Below, in pieces: positions 27,601 to 37,300 of a DNA stretch of 64,000 nucleotides; within the stretch, counting starts at the first letter, position 1; the number at the start of each line of letters is the position of its first letter. Made by a program: the position numbers and the translations under genes. The DNA comes from Moraxellaceae bacterium (lineage in GTDB: Bacteria > Pseudomonadota > Gammaproteobacteria > Pseudomonadales > Moraxellaceae), in NCBI GenBank assembly GCA_004173455.1, contig SECL01000001.1, forward strand, positions 62,001 to 126,000, given 5' to 3'. The notes under the pieces are model-generated. The model made no database searches. It worked only from the letters and a program-made list of their open reading frames with translations, and was not told the origin of the DNA.

Positions 27601-27639
27601 CAGCAAGGTAAAGTTCGCTTTTGTGTACAGGTGCCCTAA
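21670..27639 (+). CDS. Giant secreted adhesin-like protein with DUF11, PA14-like and SdrD-B-like domains
   Basis: A 1989-residue exported mosaic. The signal peptide ends near residue 46 (VGSGAYAA). A ~290-residue Ser/Asn/Gly-rich beta domain comes first, then DUF11 domains near 338-473 and 476-613, a domain at about 620-786, three shorter beta modules (about 787-1120; for example LTLRKTW...CTYTNS and LILAKIW...CSYTNT), further DUF11-like domains (about 1121-1385), a PA14-like domain (about 1395-1610; IDDGAYIVLDGQIIG), an SdrD-B-like domain (about 1620-1740; ITGQVFEDNSG, KTDANGDYSF), and a C-terminal part like the ends of A, B and D (YRDSNCNGQVDSEE, FCVQVP). PA14 domains often bind sugars. The start at 21670 has AGGG upstream; an ATG at 21625 inside the previous gene is possible. 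Probably the tip or adhesive element of the locus, by inference. Confidence 0.78.
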   Translation: MPAQSVIIGSASQNSQASATSNRLLSVWLKTAMLLVLAVGSGAYAAPPTIELFAGGGSTSANGPVTAAQTNTYQGNLNNPTDNVASTYSPTTTVTYSLSSSRNSSRYSSNNGASTNNPDLMFGGTINNNSNVVTGATVYSPLNGIGAPSNANFAATLQNAPSSCSNGANCSSGTTGGIDVAVNYGSGIFAATKGLDIANLPTNGRYKIGSITVTFNRSVTNPILQVAGLGGTTGSGLGFSAEFDLVSNNSLNNTVSMSRLAGSKELSVTSTRISNNASTITANTGSGGASGSVYIQGKRITSLTFDVYVRGDGGGTDWDTTNTVFGDRFFFGVSSIEADNDLSITKTQRAGTTGTFVGTQLDVIQGSTVQYRLVLANSTTSAVSGATYSDSVPSAITGLSIVSTTPSAGASCAPTLSGNTISGTYNGPSGSTCTIIVKGTATTLGLITNTATLLENATDPDLSNNSSSVNTNIIAATNLAITKTGTTSVKAGQPVSYTIKVWNKGPTAVSDAVMMDVVPNNISGVYLRCAATGTATCGTYNSYVASSNTRVASGISLPVDATGNTNYVTYTVSGLAYQTGSFSNTATISSAAVPESDSSDNTDSQATTITVDPPVTTGNAANQCLANQASNVIAPINFTGYSDNNTTQTQSMTVNNAGTGYGTATNGAITVNGKISWSYGNPRITAATLTLYINNTAYAVLTTVGASSNGDQATWTALNGASITPATVALGSYGNANTAVPFTLTLPTSVTSVTSGYAEFTNISPTNASNMAGDDIGIAIDSILQCQKPIIKIAKISNGGTGTFGFTGLSNLSNGSNSAVTTDSVTTTTAGTAAISTQINYATANNTAIGITEAAATNYGLTAASCTDANSATTGNTGSFGSLSGTTLTIPAANIKYGANLTCTFSNTKQRTLTLRKTWANARINDAATITATGLNSLASVANTASETDMAAAQAVNVGSTVTLGENISTGVGYYNAALSCTRNSDNAVVSVNGNNLTIPDADVTCTYTNSRKSATLILAKIWSAGSIAGNTATVTSAGFANNATSGTSTATAAGNTTTGSAVTVYAGETGTISETFGTGNASNYSAALVCSGNSTALSGNTLTINPADTAINCSYTNTIAGADLAIDKTGSSSVTQGGTVSYTIKVWNKGPAVASSSTFTDTVPTALTNVIWSCSVSGSAVCGTASGTGNSINVTTGTLPVNNVTTAPTSGSYLIFTVTGTAGTVGTINNTASIAVTSGTDPLATNNSSSASTTVNAPAAIVPDTPQKEARFTITPDLPTIYRGQAGTQLITINNVGPDDASGTVATFKPRTQTGVTVTSVKVAGGANCSFSAGAWSCPVGSVANGGSFQLEVGYDTTTSSTLGTAIQADIRVNSNEFNPGSGVGETLYKVWGSNTTNETRPNGAFWAGFKGPQGSTPASGYDDETTPIANAWPIGQVSPTGSYLVTAVPGINNNIYAASSTTASPMINRIISNMSTDPARSVTLPSMDSTSAGDNRRAWEFRTGVFVPQTTNVTLCIGNTSVGIDDGAYIVLDGQIIGTQDSYAPGGYVSATVSFPAGYRTLSYRILNQNTQGGSAEVAQGLYGAIGILYNGSCNVAGFDAWVNTQIPASINIIEKQVVTITGQVFEDNSGSTAVNSNAYNGIKDTGEIGIADSTVTINNCSNTTAIATTKTDANGDYSFNLSPTDVPAGNFCIAQSNLTGYSSVSGSTGYNRAADRITVSNSGASSYSNHNFGDARLNAILTEDGQQTIIAGGVADYPHRLAAQSVLTVTSLNQTSTQQPANSNDQSWQALVYRDSNCNGQVDSEESLFSQSLPLTLKNAEQICLVQRVYAPATASLGAQHIGQLQASFNVALANPSETITGTSIKRQDTTLLGSAGLSMQKAVRSVASCPSTAADTSAFATNNQAQSGGYLEYEITYRNNSSKNLLDISLKDSVPTGTVYKTASCLSTPSGSCNASHTNGALLWQTVGTLLPNQQGKVRFCVQVP

Positions 27640-27948
27640 GGGCGCCTGTGCGTCTGGCTATATCTTTAGTCGTAGATCACTTGTGAAAAATGAACGAATT
27701 TCAATAAAAATGCACTTATTTGGTGCTTTTTGGTCAGTGAGTAATAAAAAAACACCGCCTATCTGTATATTATTTGTATAGTTAAGTAACGCTAGAAATA
27801 TTTTTGTTAAAAGGCTATATTAGCGACTAATAGTGTGACGTATGCAACATTTTGTTGCATGTTAAAACAACTTTTTATCAATAAAGTGCTAAGTGCCCAT
27901 GGTAACGGCGGTTTTTTAGTTATCCAGATCTTAGCCTTGGGAGAAATT
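27640..27948. other. Intergenic stretch dividing the DUF11 locus
   Basis: This 309-base gap carries a small hairpin over the preceding stop codon (about 27627-27648, AGGTGCCC-TAA-GGGCGCCT with one G-T pair), then AT-rich DNA and an 8-bp inverted repeat ATGCAACA/TGTTGCAT at 27842-27860. It is the longest gap inside the locus, so a second promoter for the last four genes probably lies here. No promoter was clear enough to mark. Confidence 0.55.
27842..27860. promoter_or_regulatory. Short palindrome upstream of the second half of the DUF11 locus
   Basis: ATGCAACA and TGTTGCAT form a perfect 8-bp inverted repeat with a 3-base centre, 89 bases before the next start codon. It has no T run, so it could be a regulator binding site rather than a terminator. 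Confidence 0.35.
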
Positions 27949-28443
27949 ATGCGTACATTGAGTTACATCGCAACAACAATTACAGCATTCGTATTCATGA
28001 CTGGCGTAGCACAGGCAGAATCACCGGCTGCAAAGCCTCCGGTTTCTGTTGAGCTATCTGCCTATCAGGTCAGTACGAATGCCAAAGGCGAATCTGTGGC
28101 CAAGCCATTAAAGCAGGCCAAGCCCAATGACATTATCGAATACCGCGCTATCTATACCAACAATACCGCAAAAAGTGTGAAAGGTTTGGTTGCAACCCTG
28201 CCTATCCCTGCGGATACCCAGTTTTTAGCAAAATCAACACCTGCGCAGGCTCAAGCCAGTACTGACGGGGTGAATTTTGCTGCGATGCCATTAAAACGTA
28301 AAACCGGCACGCAAACCGTAAATGTACCACTGCAAGAGTATCGTGCATTACGCTGGACCATTGCTGAACTTCCTGCCGGAAAATCCATCACTGTCACAGC
28401 ACAAACCCGTGTTAACAGCACCACCAGTGCCGTTGCGCAGTAA
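27949..28443 (+). CDS. Small secreted single-domain DUF11-like protein
   Basis: A 164-residue protein with a signal peptide cleaved near residue 23 (TGVAQA/ES). The mature part is one DUF11-like beta domain: PNDIIEYRAIYTNNTAKSV, LVATLPIPADTQF and LPAGKSITVTAQTRV are the usual strands. The start at 27949 is chosen because GGGAGA stands just before it; a longer reading from 27835 lacks a signal sequence at its N-terminus. It is followed after 44 bases by paralogue D. As the only short member of the locus it could be a cap, initiator or periplasmic partner of the larger proteins; nothing in the sequence decides this. Confidence 0.78.
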   Translation: MRTLSYIATTITAFVFMTGVAQAESPAAKPPVSVELSAYQVSTNAKGESVAKPLKQAKPNDIIEYRAIYTNNTAKSVKGLVATLPIPADTQFLAKSTPAQAQASTDGVNFAAMPLKRKTGTQTVNVPLQEYRALRWTIAELPAGKSITVTAQTRVNSTTSAVAQ

Positions 28444-28487
28444 TTTATCCACACTTACCCATCTAACAAACAACTAGGGGCAACAAG

Positions 28488-31199
28488 ATGTCAAAGCACA
28501 TCGCATTACCACGTTTAAATCAACTGGCTGCGTCGATTGCAGTCGTGGTCGGCGGTCTGGCACTGGTACCGGCAGCACATGCTGCAGCACCAGCGGCAGG
28601 AACCAATATCAGTAACATTGCAACCGCAAGCTATACCGATGCCAACAACACGCCACGTAGCGTAACTTCCAATGAAGTTAAAACAACTGTATTGCAGGTT
28701 GCCAGCTTTACGCTGACTTCGGATCAGACTGCAACTGCCAACCCGAATGGTCAGGTGAGCCTGTCGCATACCCTAACCAACACCGGTAACGGTGCAGATA
28801 CCTTTACGGTAAATCTGGCCAACGTGGCGGGTGATAACTACGATTTCACCAATATTCATGTGTATCTGGATGCCGACAAAAATGGTGTGCCGGACAACAA
28901 TGTTGACATCAAAGGCACTACGATCAGTGTGGGCGCGGGTCAATCTGTTGGCTTGATTGTTGTTGGTACAACATCAAATACTGCGACCAATGGCCAAGCA
29001 GGTCAGTTACTGGTTTCTGCCACCAACGTGTATACCGCAACAGCTGCTGGCGGTAGTAACACGGCAACCACGGCCAACAATACCGATACAGTAACGATTG
29101 TTGCCGGTGCAGTGATTCAGGTGACCAAATCTGCCAATGTGACCAATGTTAATCCAACAGGCACTGCTGCCCAGCGTACCGTTGAATATACCTTGACGTA
29201 TAAAAACACCGGTAATGCGACTGCGACCAACGTGACCTTAAAAGACATTCTGCCTGCGAATGTTACGTATGTACAAAATTCTGGTGTATGGAGTGGTTCT
29301 GCCACAGCGCGTACTGATGCGACCGGTGATGAAGTGGGTTCAGCCTATGACTTCACCAGCAATACGGTGAATTTTGTACTGGGTAGCGTAGCACCTAACA
29401 CCACAGGTACCTTGAAATTCCAAGTAGTGGTAAATGCCAATACACCAGCAGGCTCTATTGCCAATACTGCAACCTTTGATCCAGATGGCACTGGTACTGG
29501 TACCCCAGAACAACCTACCAACACCACCATTGTGACTGTCAATTCCCAATATCTGGGTACGATCAACGACTCACAAACTGATGCCTATGCCGATGTCGAC
29601 AAGATTGCTGGCACCCCGGCAAAAGACGACATCATCACTGCCACCACGCAACAGGGTGTAGCGGTTAACTTTGGCAATAACGGCGGCGAGACAATCTGGA
29701 TTCACAACACCGGTAACGTGTCTGAAACCTATAATGTTGCTGTGAACAAATCTGGCTTGCCAGCCGGCAGTATTGTTGAGCTGTTAAAAGCCGATGGCCT
29801 CACGCCATTAACCGATACCAATGGTGATCCATTAACCGATACTGGTCCTATCGCTGTAGGGACTGCCCAGAAAATCGTTGCGCGCGTGACCCTGCCAAGC
29901 ACTTACACGGGCCCTGCTCCAGTTAGTGCGATTTTGACCATTACCCCGGTAACCAATAGCAGTGCAACAGATACCCTGACCCTGACGATTAGCAGTATTA
30001 CTGCGTCCAAAGTGGATCTGAGCAATGGTAAAGGCGACAAGGACGGCGTTAAAAATGATACGCCAAATGCCGGTGAAGGGGCGTATGTTGCTGGTGACAT
30101 TATTGACACCAAAGCCATCAATCCTGCGACACCAGTCACTTTCCCACTGGCAGTGACCAATTTTGGTAGCACGCCGGACAACTTTAACATCAGTTCTGAC
30201 CTGCCAGCTGGCTGGACAGTGAAGTACTACACTTCTGATGTGAATGGTAACTGTTCTACCAATCAGGTAACCAACACCGGTAGCATTGCGACCAATGGAA
30301 CTGCTTACCTGTGTGCCGTAGTGACGTCTCCAGCTAATGCAGCACCAACGGATAGCCGTGACATTGTATTTACCGTCACTTCTGCTGGTACTGGCTTGAC
30401 AGATTCCATGAAAGATCGTGTCACCATTAATGAAGTGCGTAACCTGTCATTTACACCAGACCGTACTGGTCAAATTGCACCGGGTGGCACGGTGACTTAC
30501 ATTCATACCTTGACCAACAACGGTAACGTGACAGAAGGCGCGGGTGCCAATACCCTGCCATTTGTGATTAGCCATGCGGGTAATCTGGGTGCAACTACCT
30601 CTGTTTATGTTGACCTGAATAACAATGGTCTGGCAGAAAATGGCGAGTTGGTTACTGGTACTGATTTAACCACCTTACTGGCAACTGGTACCCCAAATGG
30701 CGCTGGTCTGCAACCGGGCGAAGCAGTCACCATTCTGGTGAAAGTGGAAGCCCCAGCCAATGCAACCGCTGGTCAGGCTGATACCTCAACCGTCACTATT
30801 ACACCAACTGCTGGTGCTGTGGTGCATATTGATGACACCAGTACAGTCAACATTGGACAGGTTCGCCTGACCAAGCAGCAAGCAGTGGATGCCAACTGTG
30901 ATGGTGCGGCAGATGGTGGTAGCAGCAGCTATACCCAAAATACCATTCAGGCCAAGCCAGGCACCTGTATTGCTTACCAGATTACCGCTGCCAATGATGG
31001 CAACGCTGCTGTCAGCAATGTAGTGGTCAATGACGCCGTACCGGTTTACACCACACTGCAAGCTGCTCCAGCTCCTGCATTGACACCGGCTGCCAAAGGT
31101 AGCGTCACTGTGAATGGTGGGGCATTGGCCAGCAGCGCGTTTACACTAGCGCCTACTGAGTCTGTAAACCTGAACTTTACTGTAAAAATCAATAACTAA
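28488..31199 (+). CDS. Secreted DUF11-repeat surface protein, paralogue D
   Basis: A 903-residue exported protein with a signal peptide ending near VPAAHA/AAPAAG and the mature start TNISNIATASYTDANN. Calcium-type loops lie near residue 127 (DADKNGVPDNN), 443 (DTNGDPLTDTG) and 708 (DLNNNGLAENGE), in register with A and B. A classic DUF11 domain begins around residue 205 (VIQVTKSANVT, EYTLTYKNTGNATATNV). The segment LSFTPDRTGQIAPGGTVTYI parallels VILTPDLRGQIAPNG in B. The C-terminus has RLTKQQAVDANCDG, CIAYQITAANDGNAAV and FTVKINN. AGGGGC precedes the ATG. It has the most regular sequence of the three paralogues and could be the major structural subunit; that is inference. Confidence 0.8.
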   Translation: MSKHIALPRLNQLAASIAVVVGGLALVPAAHAAAPAAGTNISNIATASYTDANNTPRSVTSNEVKTTVLQVASFTLTSDQTATANPNGQVSLSHTLTNTGNGADTFTVNLANVAGDNYDFTNIHVYLDADKNGVPDNNVDIKGTTISVGAGQSVGLIVVGTTSNTATNGQAGQLLVSATNVYTATAAGGSNTATTANNTDTVTIVAGAVIQVTKSANVTNVNPTGTAAQRTVEYTLTYKNTGNATATNVTLKDILPANVTYVQNSGVWSGSATARTDATGDEVGSAYDFTSNTVNFVLGSVAPNTTGTLKFQVVVNANTPAGSIANTATFDPDGTGTGTPEQPTNTTIVTVNSQYLGTINDSQTDAYADVDKIAGTPAKDDIITATTQQGVAVNFGNNGGETIWIHNTGNVSETYNVAVNKSGLPAGSIVELLKADGLTPLTDTNGDPLTDTGPIAVGTAQKIVARVTLPSTYTGPAPVSAILTITPVTNSSATDTLTLTISSITASKVDLSNGKGDKDGVKNDTPNAGEGAYVAGDIIDTKAINPATPVTFPLAVTNFGSTPDNFNISSDLPAGWTVKYYTSDVNGNCSTNQVTNTGSIATNGTAYLCAVVTSPANAAPTDSRDIVFTVTSAGTGLTDSMKDRVTINEVRNLSFTPDRTGQIAPGGTVTYIHTLTNNGNVTEGAGANTLPFVISHAGNLGATTSVYVDLNNNGLAENGELVTGTDLTTLLATGTPNGAGLQPGEAVTILVKVEAPANATAGQADTSTVTITPTAGAVVHIDDTSTVNIGQVRLTKQQAVDANCDGAADGGSSSYTQNTIQAKPGTCIAYQITAANDGNAAVSNVVVNDAVPVYTTLQAAPAPALTPAAKGSVTVNGGALASSAFTLAPTESVNLNFTVKINN

Positions 31200-31241
31200 G
31201 ATCTGTAATTGATGCCACAGGCATTCAGTATGTTGTCTTTC

Positions 31242-31270
31242 ATGGAAGCCGGTGCCACACCGGCTTCCAT
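31242..31270 (+). promoter_or_regulatory. Strong hairpin between paralogue D and the barrel protein
   Basis: A perfect 13-bp stem (31242-31254 with 31258-31270; ATGGAAGCCGGTG/CACCGGCTTCCAT) with a 3-base loop, 42 bases after the D stop and 32 bases before the next start. No T run follows, so full termination is unlikely. It may stabilise the upstream message or reduce read-through into the barrel gene. Confidence 0.7.
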
Positions 31271-31302
31271 TCATATTAAAACTTTATTCAAGGTATATTG
31301 CT

Positions 31303-34300
31303 GTGTTGCGACATACGAAAAATAACGCATACCACGCGACATTCTTACTGTCTACACTTGCCGCATCCATTGGGATGGCTCAGCAGGCTTACGCAATAGC
31401 GCCTGTGATTCCGGTTGCTGGTGTCGCCATCAAGAATACAGCATACGCCACTTATATTTCCCCTGAAGGAAAAACCCGTAATACCGAATCCAATACTGTT
31501 CAGGTCGAAGTTGCTGCCCTGTACGCCATTTCGCTCACCCAGCCCGCAACACAAGAAATTGAAGCCGGTGCGCGTGTGGTGTGGCTCAACACCCTGACCA
31601 ATACCAGCAACACCCAAGCCAGCATTAATATTGAAAAACTGGCAGCCAGTGGTTTAAGCAACATCAAGATTTATATTGATAAAAATAAAAATGGCCAATT
31701 TGATGCCCAAGATGAAATTTTAAGCGGCTCCATCGTGCTTGACCGCTTGCAATCGGTAAATTTGTGGGTGGTTGCAACGGCGGCCACCAATTTGCAAGAC
31801 CAGCAACAACTGAATTTGCCCATTAAGGCGGTAGTGGTTGAAGACAGTAATGTGACTGCAACCGCCACAGACAGCCTGATGGCTTACCTGCCGCAACTGT
31901 ACGCCAGCAAAAGCGTGGATGTAGAAAATTTTACTCCCGGTAGCGGCAAAAGCTATGAGCTAAACTATACCCTGACGCTGGAAAACAAAGGCAGTCAGGC
32001 CATTCGTCCGACCCGGATTTTTGTGGACGGGCAGGCGCAGGACATGGTGGTGATGATTGATGCATTGCCTGCCAACACCACCTATAAAAATGCGCAAAGC
32101 AGCAATGCCAAGGCACTGATTTTATTTAAAACTGGTGACAATACCTTTACCCGTCAGCAGCCCAGCAATTTAAAAGATATTAATGAAGTCGTGGTGGCCT
32201 ATCCAGCCATTGAAGCGCACAGTATTGAGCGGGTACAGCTTAGCGTGAGCATGAACGACAATATTGCCAGCACCACCTTAAACAACCAGTTTGCGGTCAA
32301 ATACCAGCTGGCCACAGGTGAAAAAACCACCCTGTCCAATATTGCCAAAACCGTGGTATCCGGCAAGTCTGAAATCAGCAATAACAGTGGCAATTACAAC
32401 CGGATTCTGGCGACAGGCAGCCTGAACAAACCCTTGTATATTTCTGCGGACAGCGCGGTATGTAATGCCAGCCGCACAGTGAGCGATCAGGTTAAAATCC
32501 GGGTAAAATCCACCCTGACTGGTGATGTGGTTGAAGTGATTGGTGTGGAAACCGCGCCCAATAGCGGCCTGTTTCACTATGAGCTGGCCACTACTGAAAG
32601 CACTACTGCCAATCCCAATGATCAGGTATTGCAAACTGTCAAACGTGACACCGTGCTGGTGAGTCTGGTGAACTGTCTGGATGCCAGCGGGACGGTGACC
32701 AACACCATTGACAACGTCAACACCACGGTACTAATTGACCCGTATGGCATTGTATTTGATGCCAAAACTGGCAAGCCCATTGCGGGTGCCAAAGTCACGC
32801 TGATGGATGCCAGTGGTAATCCGGTCGGCAACAATGTGGCCTTTAATGTGGATGTGGAAACTGGCAAACTGATTCCTATTCCAGCCACGCAGCTCACCAA
32901 TGAACTGGGCGAATTTATTTATCCGCAGGTGATTGCCGGTACTTATAGCCTGCAAGTGGACACCTCTACCATTCCCGGCGCAACCCAATACACTTTTGTG
33001 AGCGACAAGTCGGTTTATTCCAGTTTTCCGGGTAAGGCAGTCAATGCGGATTGGTCGTATGGCGGTAATTTTGCCTTAAACAATGGTGACCCAGCGCTGA
33101 ATATTGATATTCCGGTTGATCCGGTATTAGCCACGCCAACCTCACCGTTATTTGTGAAAAAAACGGCCACGCACACCAGTGCCGAGCTGGGTGATTTTGA
33201 AGAATATACCGTGACTGTGGCCAACCGGGGCACCACGCTGTCGCAGGATGTGTCGATCAAGGACACGCTGCCACGCGGCTTTATTTATGTGGCGGGCACC
33301 GCGCGGGTTAATGGCGTCAAGGTCAATGATCCACTGGGCGGCAAAGGCCCTTATTTAACCTTAGGTCTGGGTAATCTGGATGCCAATAAAGAAGCCAAAA
33401 TCCAGTATCGTGTCCAAATTGGCCCCAATGCCTTAAATGGCGATGGTATTAACCGCGTGCGTGCGCGTGATGCCAGCGGGGTGGAATCCAACGAAGCCTC
33501 GGCCAAGATTGAGGTGACGCCCGGCGTGCTGATGTCAGATGCCTTTATTGTCGGCAAGGTCTTTATGGACTGTAACCGCAATGGTATGCAGGATATTGGC
33601 GAGCGCGGTGTGCCCGGCATCCGGCTGTATATGGAAGATGGCAGCTATGTGGTCACCGACCGTGAAGGCAAATATGACTTTTACGGCGTGAGTGCCAAAA
33701 CCCATGTGTTAAAGCTCGATCGCAGCACTTTGCCGGGCAATGCCGAAATGATCCTACTGGGTAACCGCAATGCGGGCGATGCCGGTAGCCGTTTTGTTGA
33801 CCTCAAGCGTGGCGAATTGCACCGTGCGGATTTTGCCATTGCCGATGGCGCAGGCACCTGTACCCAGCCATTGATTGAGCAGGTTGAAACACGCCAAGAA
33901 AAAATTGAACAGCAAAATATCAATTTAGAACAAGTGCTGCGTGCTGATCTGTCGCTTGACCCGCTGCGTTATAGCGTGGGCGATGTACGCAGCCAGCCAG
34001 CCAGTGGCTGTATTAGTGCGCAAGGTGTGACTGCCAACTGTAATATTGAGCTGTCCAAAGACCAGATTAAAGAATTGCGTGCGGTACAAATTGAACCGGT
34101 AAAAGCGCCGGTACTGGTGGATCTGGAGCAAGCACTGGCTGAAGCCACCAACAACCAGCTGGCGATTTTAAACTTAAAAGATGGCCAGACCCTGCCGTAT
34201 GCGCAGACCACCATTCAGGTCAAAGGCGTGGCGGGTGCCAGCATTGAGCTGTGGGTCAATGGCCAGCAAATTGATGACAAGCGCATTGGCAAAAAAGCCG

Positions 34301-37300
34301 TGCTACCAGACTTCCAGATTGCCGGTTTTGACTATATTGGGGTGGATTTAAAGCCCGGCAAAAACCAGATTGAACTGCGCCAGCTAGATGCCATGGGCAA
34401 CCTGCGTGAACAGCAAAAAATTCAGGTGATTGCACCGGATCAAATGAGCAAGCTGGCTTTGAACGCGCCCAAGCAGGAAGCACAGGCCAACGGTTCGGAT
34501 GTATTTAGTGCGGTACTCAAAATTGTGGATCACAATGGCACGCTGGTGGCCAGTCGCACGCCGATTACGCTAGACAGCACCATTGGCCAGATAGACCTAA
34601 AAGACCTTGACCCGAGCCAACCCGGCATTCAGGTGTTTGTCGAAGGCGGTACGCTGTTGGTGCCGATTAATGCACCCAGTGAAGCAGGCGCTGGCACCTT
34701 AAATGTGACCAGTGGTATTTATAATGCCAATCTGCCGGTACGTTTTTTACCGGCGCTGCGTCCCATGATTGCCGCCGGTATTGTCGAAGGCGCAGTGTCG
34801 TTTGAAAAATTTGACCCCAAGCAATTAAGCCAAGTGAACCGTAACGATGGTTTTGAAGAAGAGCTGAATGATCTGGCTTCCAGCAATGGCGGCAAAACCA
34901 ATACCACCGGTCGCGCGGCATTATTTTTAAAAGGTAAGGTCAAGGGCGAATACCTGCTCACACTGGCCTATGACTCCGACAAGGACAAAGACCAGCGCCT
35001 GTTCCGTGACATCCGTCCCGACGAATACTATCCGGTGTATGGCGATGCCGCAGCCAAGGGCTTTGACGCACAGTCCACCAGCAAACTGTATGTTCGTGTG
35101 GATAAAGGTCGCTCGTATGCGCTGTATGGCGATTATGTCACCCGTACCGAAAACGACGATGGCCTGTCCTTAGGCCAGTACAACCGTTCCCTCACCGGCG
35201 CACGCACCAGCATCGAAACCGACCGTAGCAAAATCACTGGTTTTGTGGCGCAAACCAATGCCACCCAGATTACCAATGAGCAACGCGGTTTGGGTATTAC
35301 CGGCCCCTATTCACTGGGTCAGGTCAGCAGTGATGATGTGCTGCGCAACAGTGAAAAAGTCGAAGTGATTGTGCGTGACCGCAATAATCCCGGCCTGATC
35401 ATTTCACAGCGTACGCTGGCGCGTTTTACCGACTATGAAGTTGATACGTTTAGCAACAGTATTTATTTAAAAGAAGCGGTATCTAGTGTTGATAGTGACT
35501 TAAATCCGGTTTACCTGCGCATTACCGTAGAAGCCGATCAGGGCGGTGAAGAATATACCGTGGGCGGCGTATCTGGCTCGGTCAAAGTCACCCATAAAGT
35601 GCAAGTGGGCGGTTCTTACGTTAAAAGTAATGACCCACTGACCAATGAACAACTGGCCAGTGTCAACACCGTGATCAAGCTGAGCGAACGTGCCAAGCTG
35701 GTGGCTGAAGTGGCACGCAGTGAAAACACCATTGATCCAGCCAACAGCCTGTCAAATATTAATGCCAGCACCTCGGTAACCGGTGAGCAATCCGGCAATG
35801 CAGGCCGTATTGAGCTGGATTACAGCATTAATAATATTGAATTGCGCGCCTATCACAATCAGGCCGATCGCGGGTTTTACAACACCGCTTCACCGATTAC
35901 CGCTGGGCGCAAAGAAAGTGGCATCAAGGCACAGGCGCGGGTCGAAAAACTGGGTCTAACCCGTTTTGAAGCCATCCGTACCGAAGATGATGCCAATCAG
36001 GGCGTGCGTCAGGGCTTGTCCGCCAGTGTGGAACGTGCCTTAAACCGTCTGATGTCGCTGGAACTGGGCGTACGTTATTACGAAGAAACGGTCAGTGCGG
36101 CCAGTGCCACCAGCCAGCAAGTCACGCCGTATGATGGCACCACCTTGCGTGCCAAGTTAAACACCGTACTGCCGTGGGAAGGCTCCAATGCCTTTTTAGA
36201 ATACGAGCAGGACGTGAGCAATACCGATCGCCGGATTTTTGCGCTGGGCGGTAATTACCAGATCACGCAAAAAACCCGCTTGTACGCGCGTCAGGAAATC
36301 CTGTCCAGTATCAATGGCCTGTATGAACTCAATGATACCCAGCGCCGTAATACCACGGTGGTGGGGATTGACAGCAACTACAGTCAGGATGGCTCGGTAT
36401 TTAGTGAATACCGGGTGCGTGATGGCATTAGCGCGCGCGAAGCCGAAGCCGCCATTGGCACCCGCAATCGCTGGCAAGTGGCCAAGGGCATTTATGCCAA
36501 TACCAGTCTGGAAAAAGTCAAAGCCATTGCCGGTACTGACAACCAGTCACTGGACAGCACGGCGGCCTCGGTGGGTCTTGAATACCTGACCAATCCGGAC
36601 TGGAAAGGCGTGGCACGCTTAGAGATGCGCTGGGCCGACCAGTCGGACACCTTATTGAATACGCTGGGTCTGGCCTACAAGCTCACCGATGATGTCACCT
36701 TGCTGACCAAAAACGTATTTAGCCAGATTGACAACAAGGGCGATACCACCGGTGACCGCGTGATTGACCGCTTTCAAGTGGGTGCGGCCTACCGTGACTT
36801 TGACCAGAACCGCTTTGATGCGCTGACCAAGCTGGAATACCGTTATGAAAATGACGAAACCAACCTGTCCAGTCCGTACTTGCGCAATGTATATATTTTG
36901 TCCAACCATGCCAACTTTCATCCTAATCGCAAAACCACGCTGTCCGGTCAGTATGCAGTCAAGTATGTGAAAGCTGACTTTGAAGGCATCAAGTCTACGG
37001 GTGCAACCCAGTTACTCAGTGGCCGCGCCATGTATGACATCAATGAACGCTGGGATGCCGGCATCAATGCCGGCCTGCTGTGGAGCGATGCCAGTGAAGG
37101 CCGCCGCCTGCTGCTGGGCGGTGAAGTGGGATACTTGCTGGCTGCCAATTTATGGCTGTCTGCCGGTTATAACTTCTCCGGCTACAAGGACAAGGATCTG
37201 GCGGACAGCAACACCACCATTCAGGGCGCTTATGTCCGCTTCCGCTTCAAGTTTGATGAAGACCTGCTGAACTTTGATCACAGCAATGTCAATAAATCGC

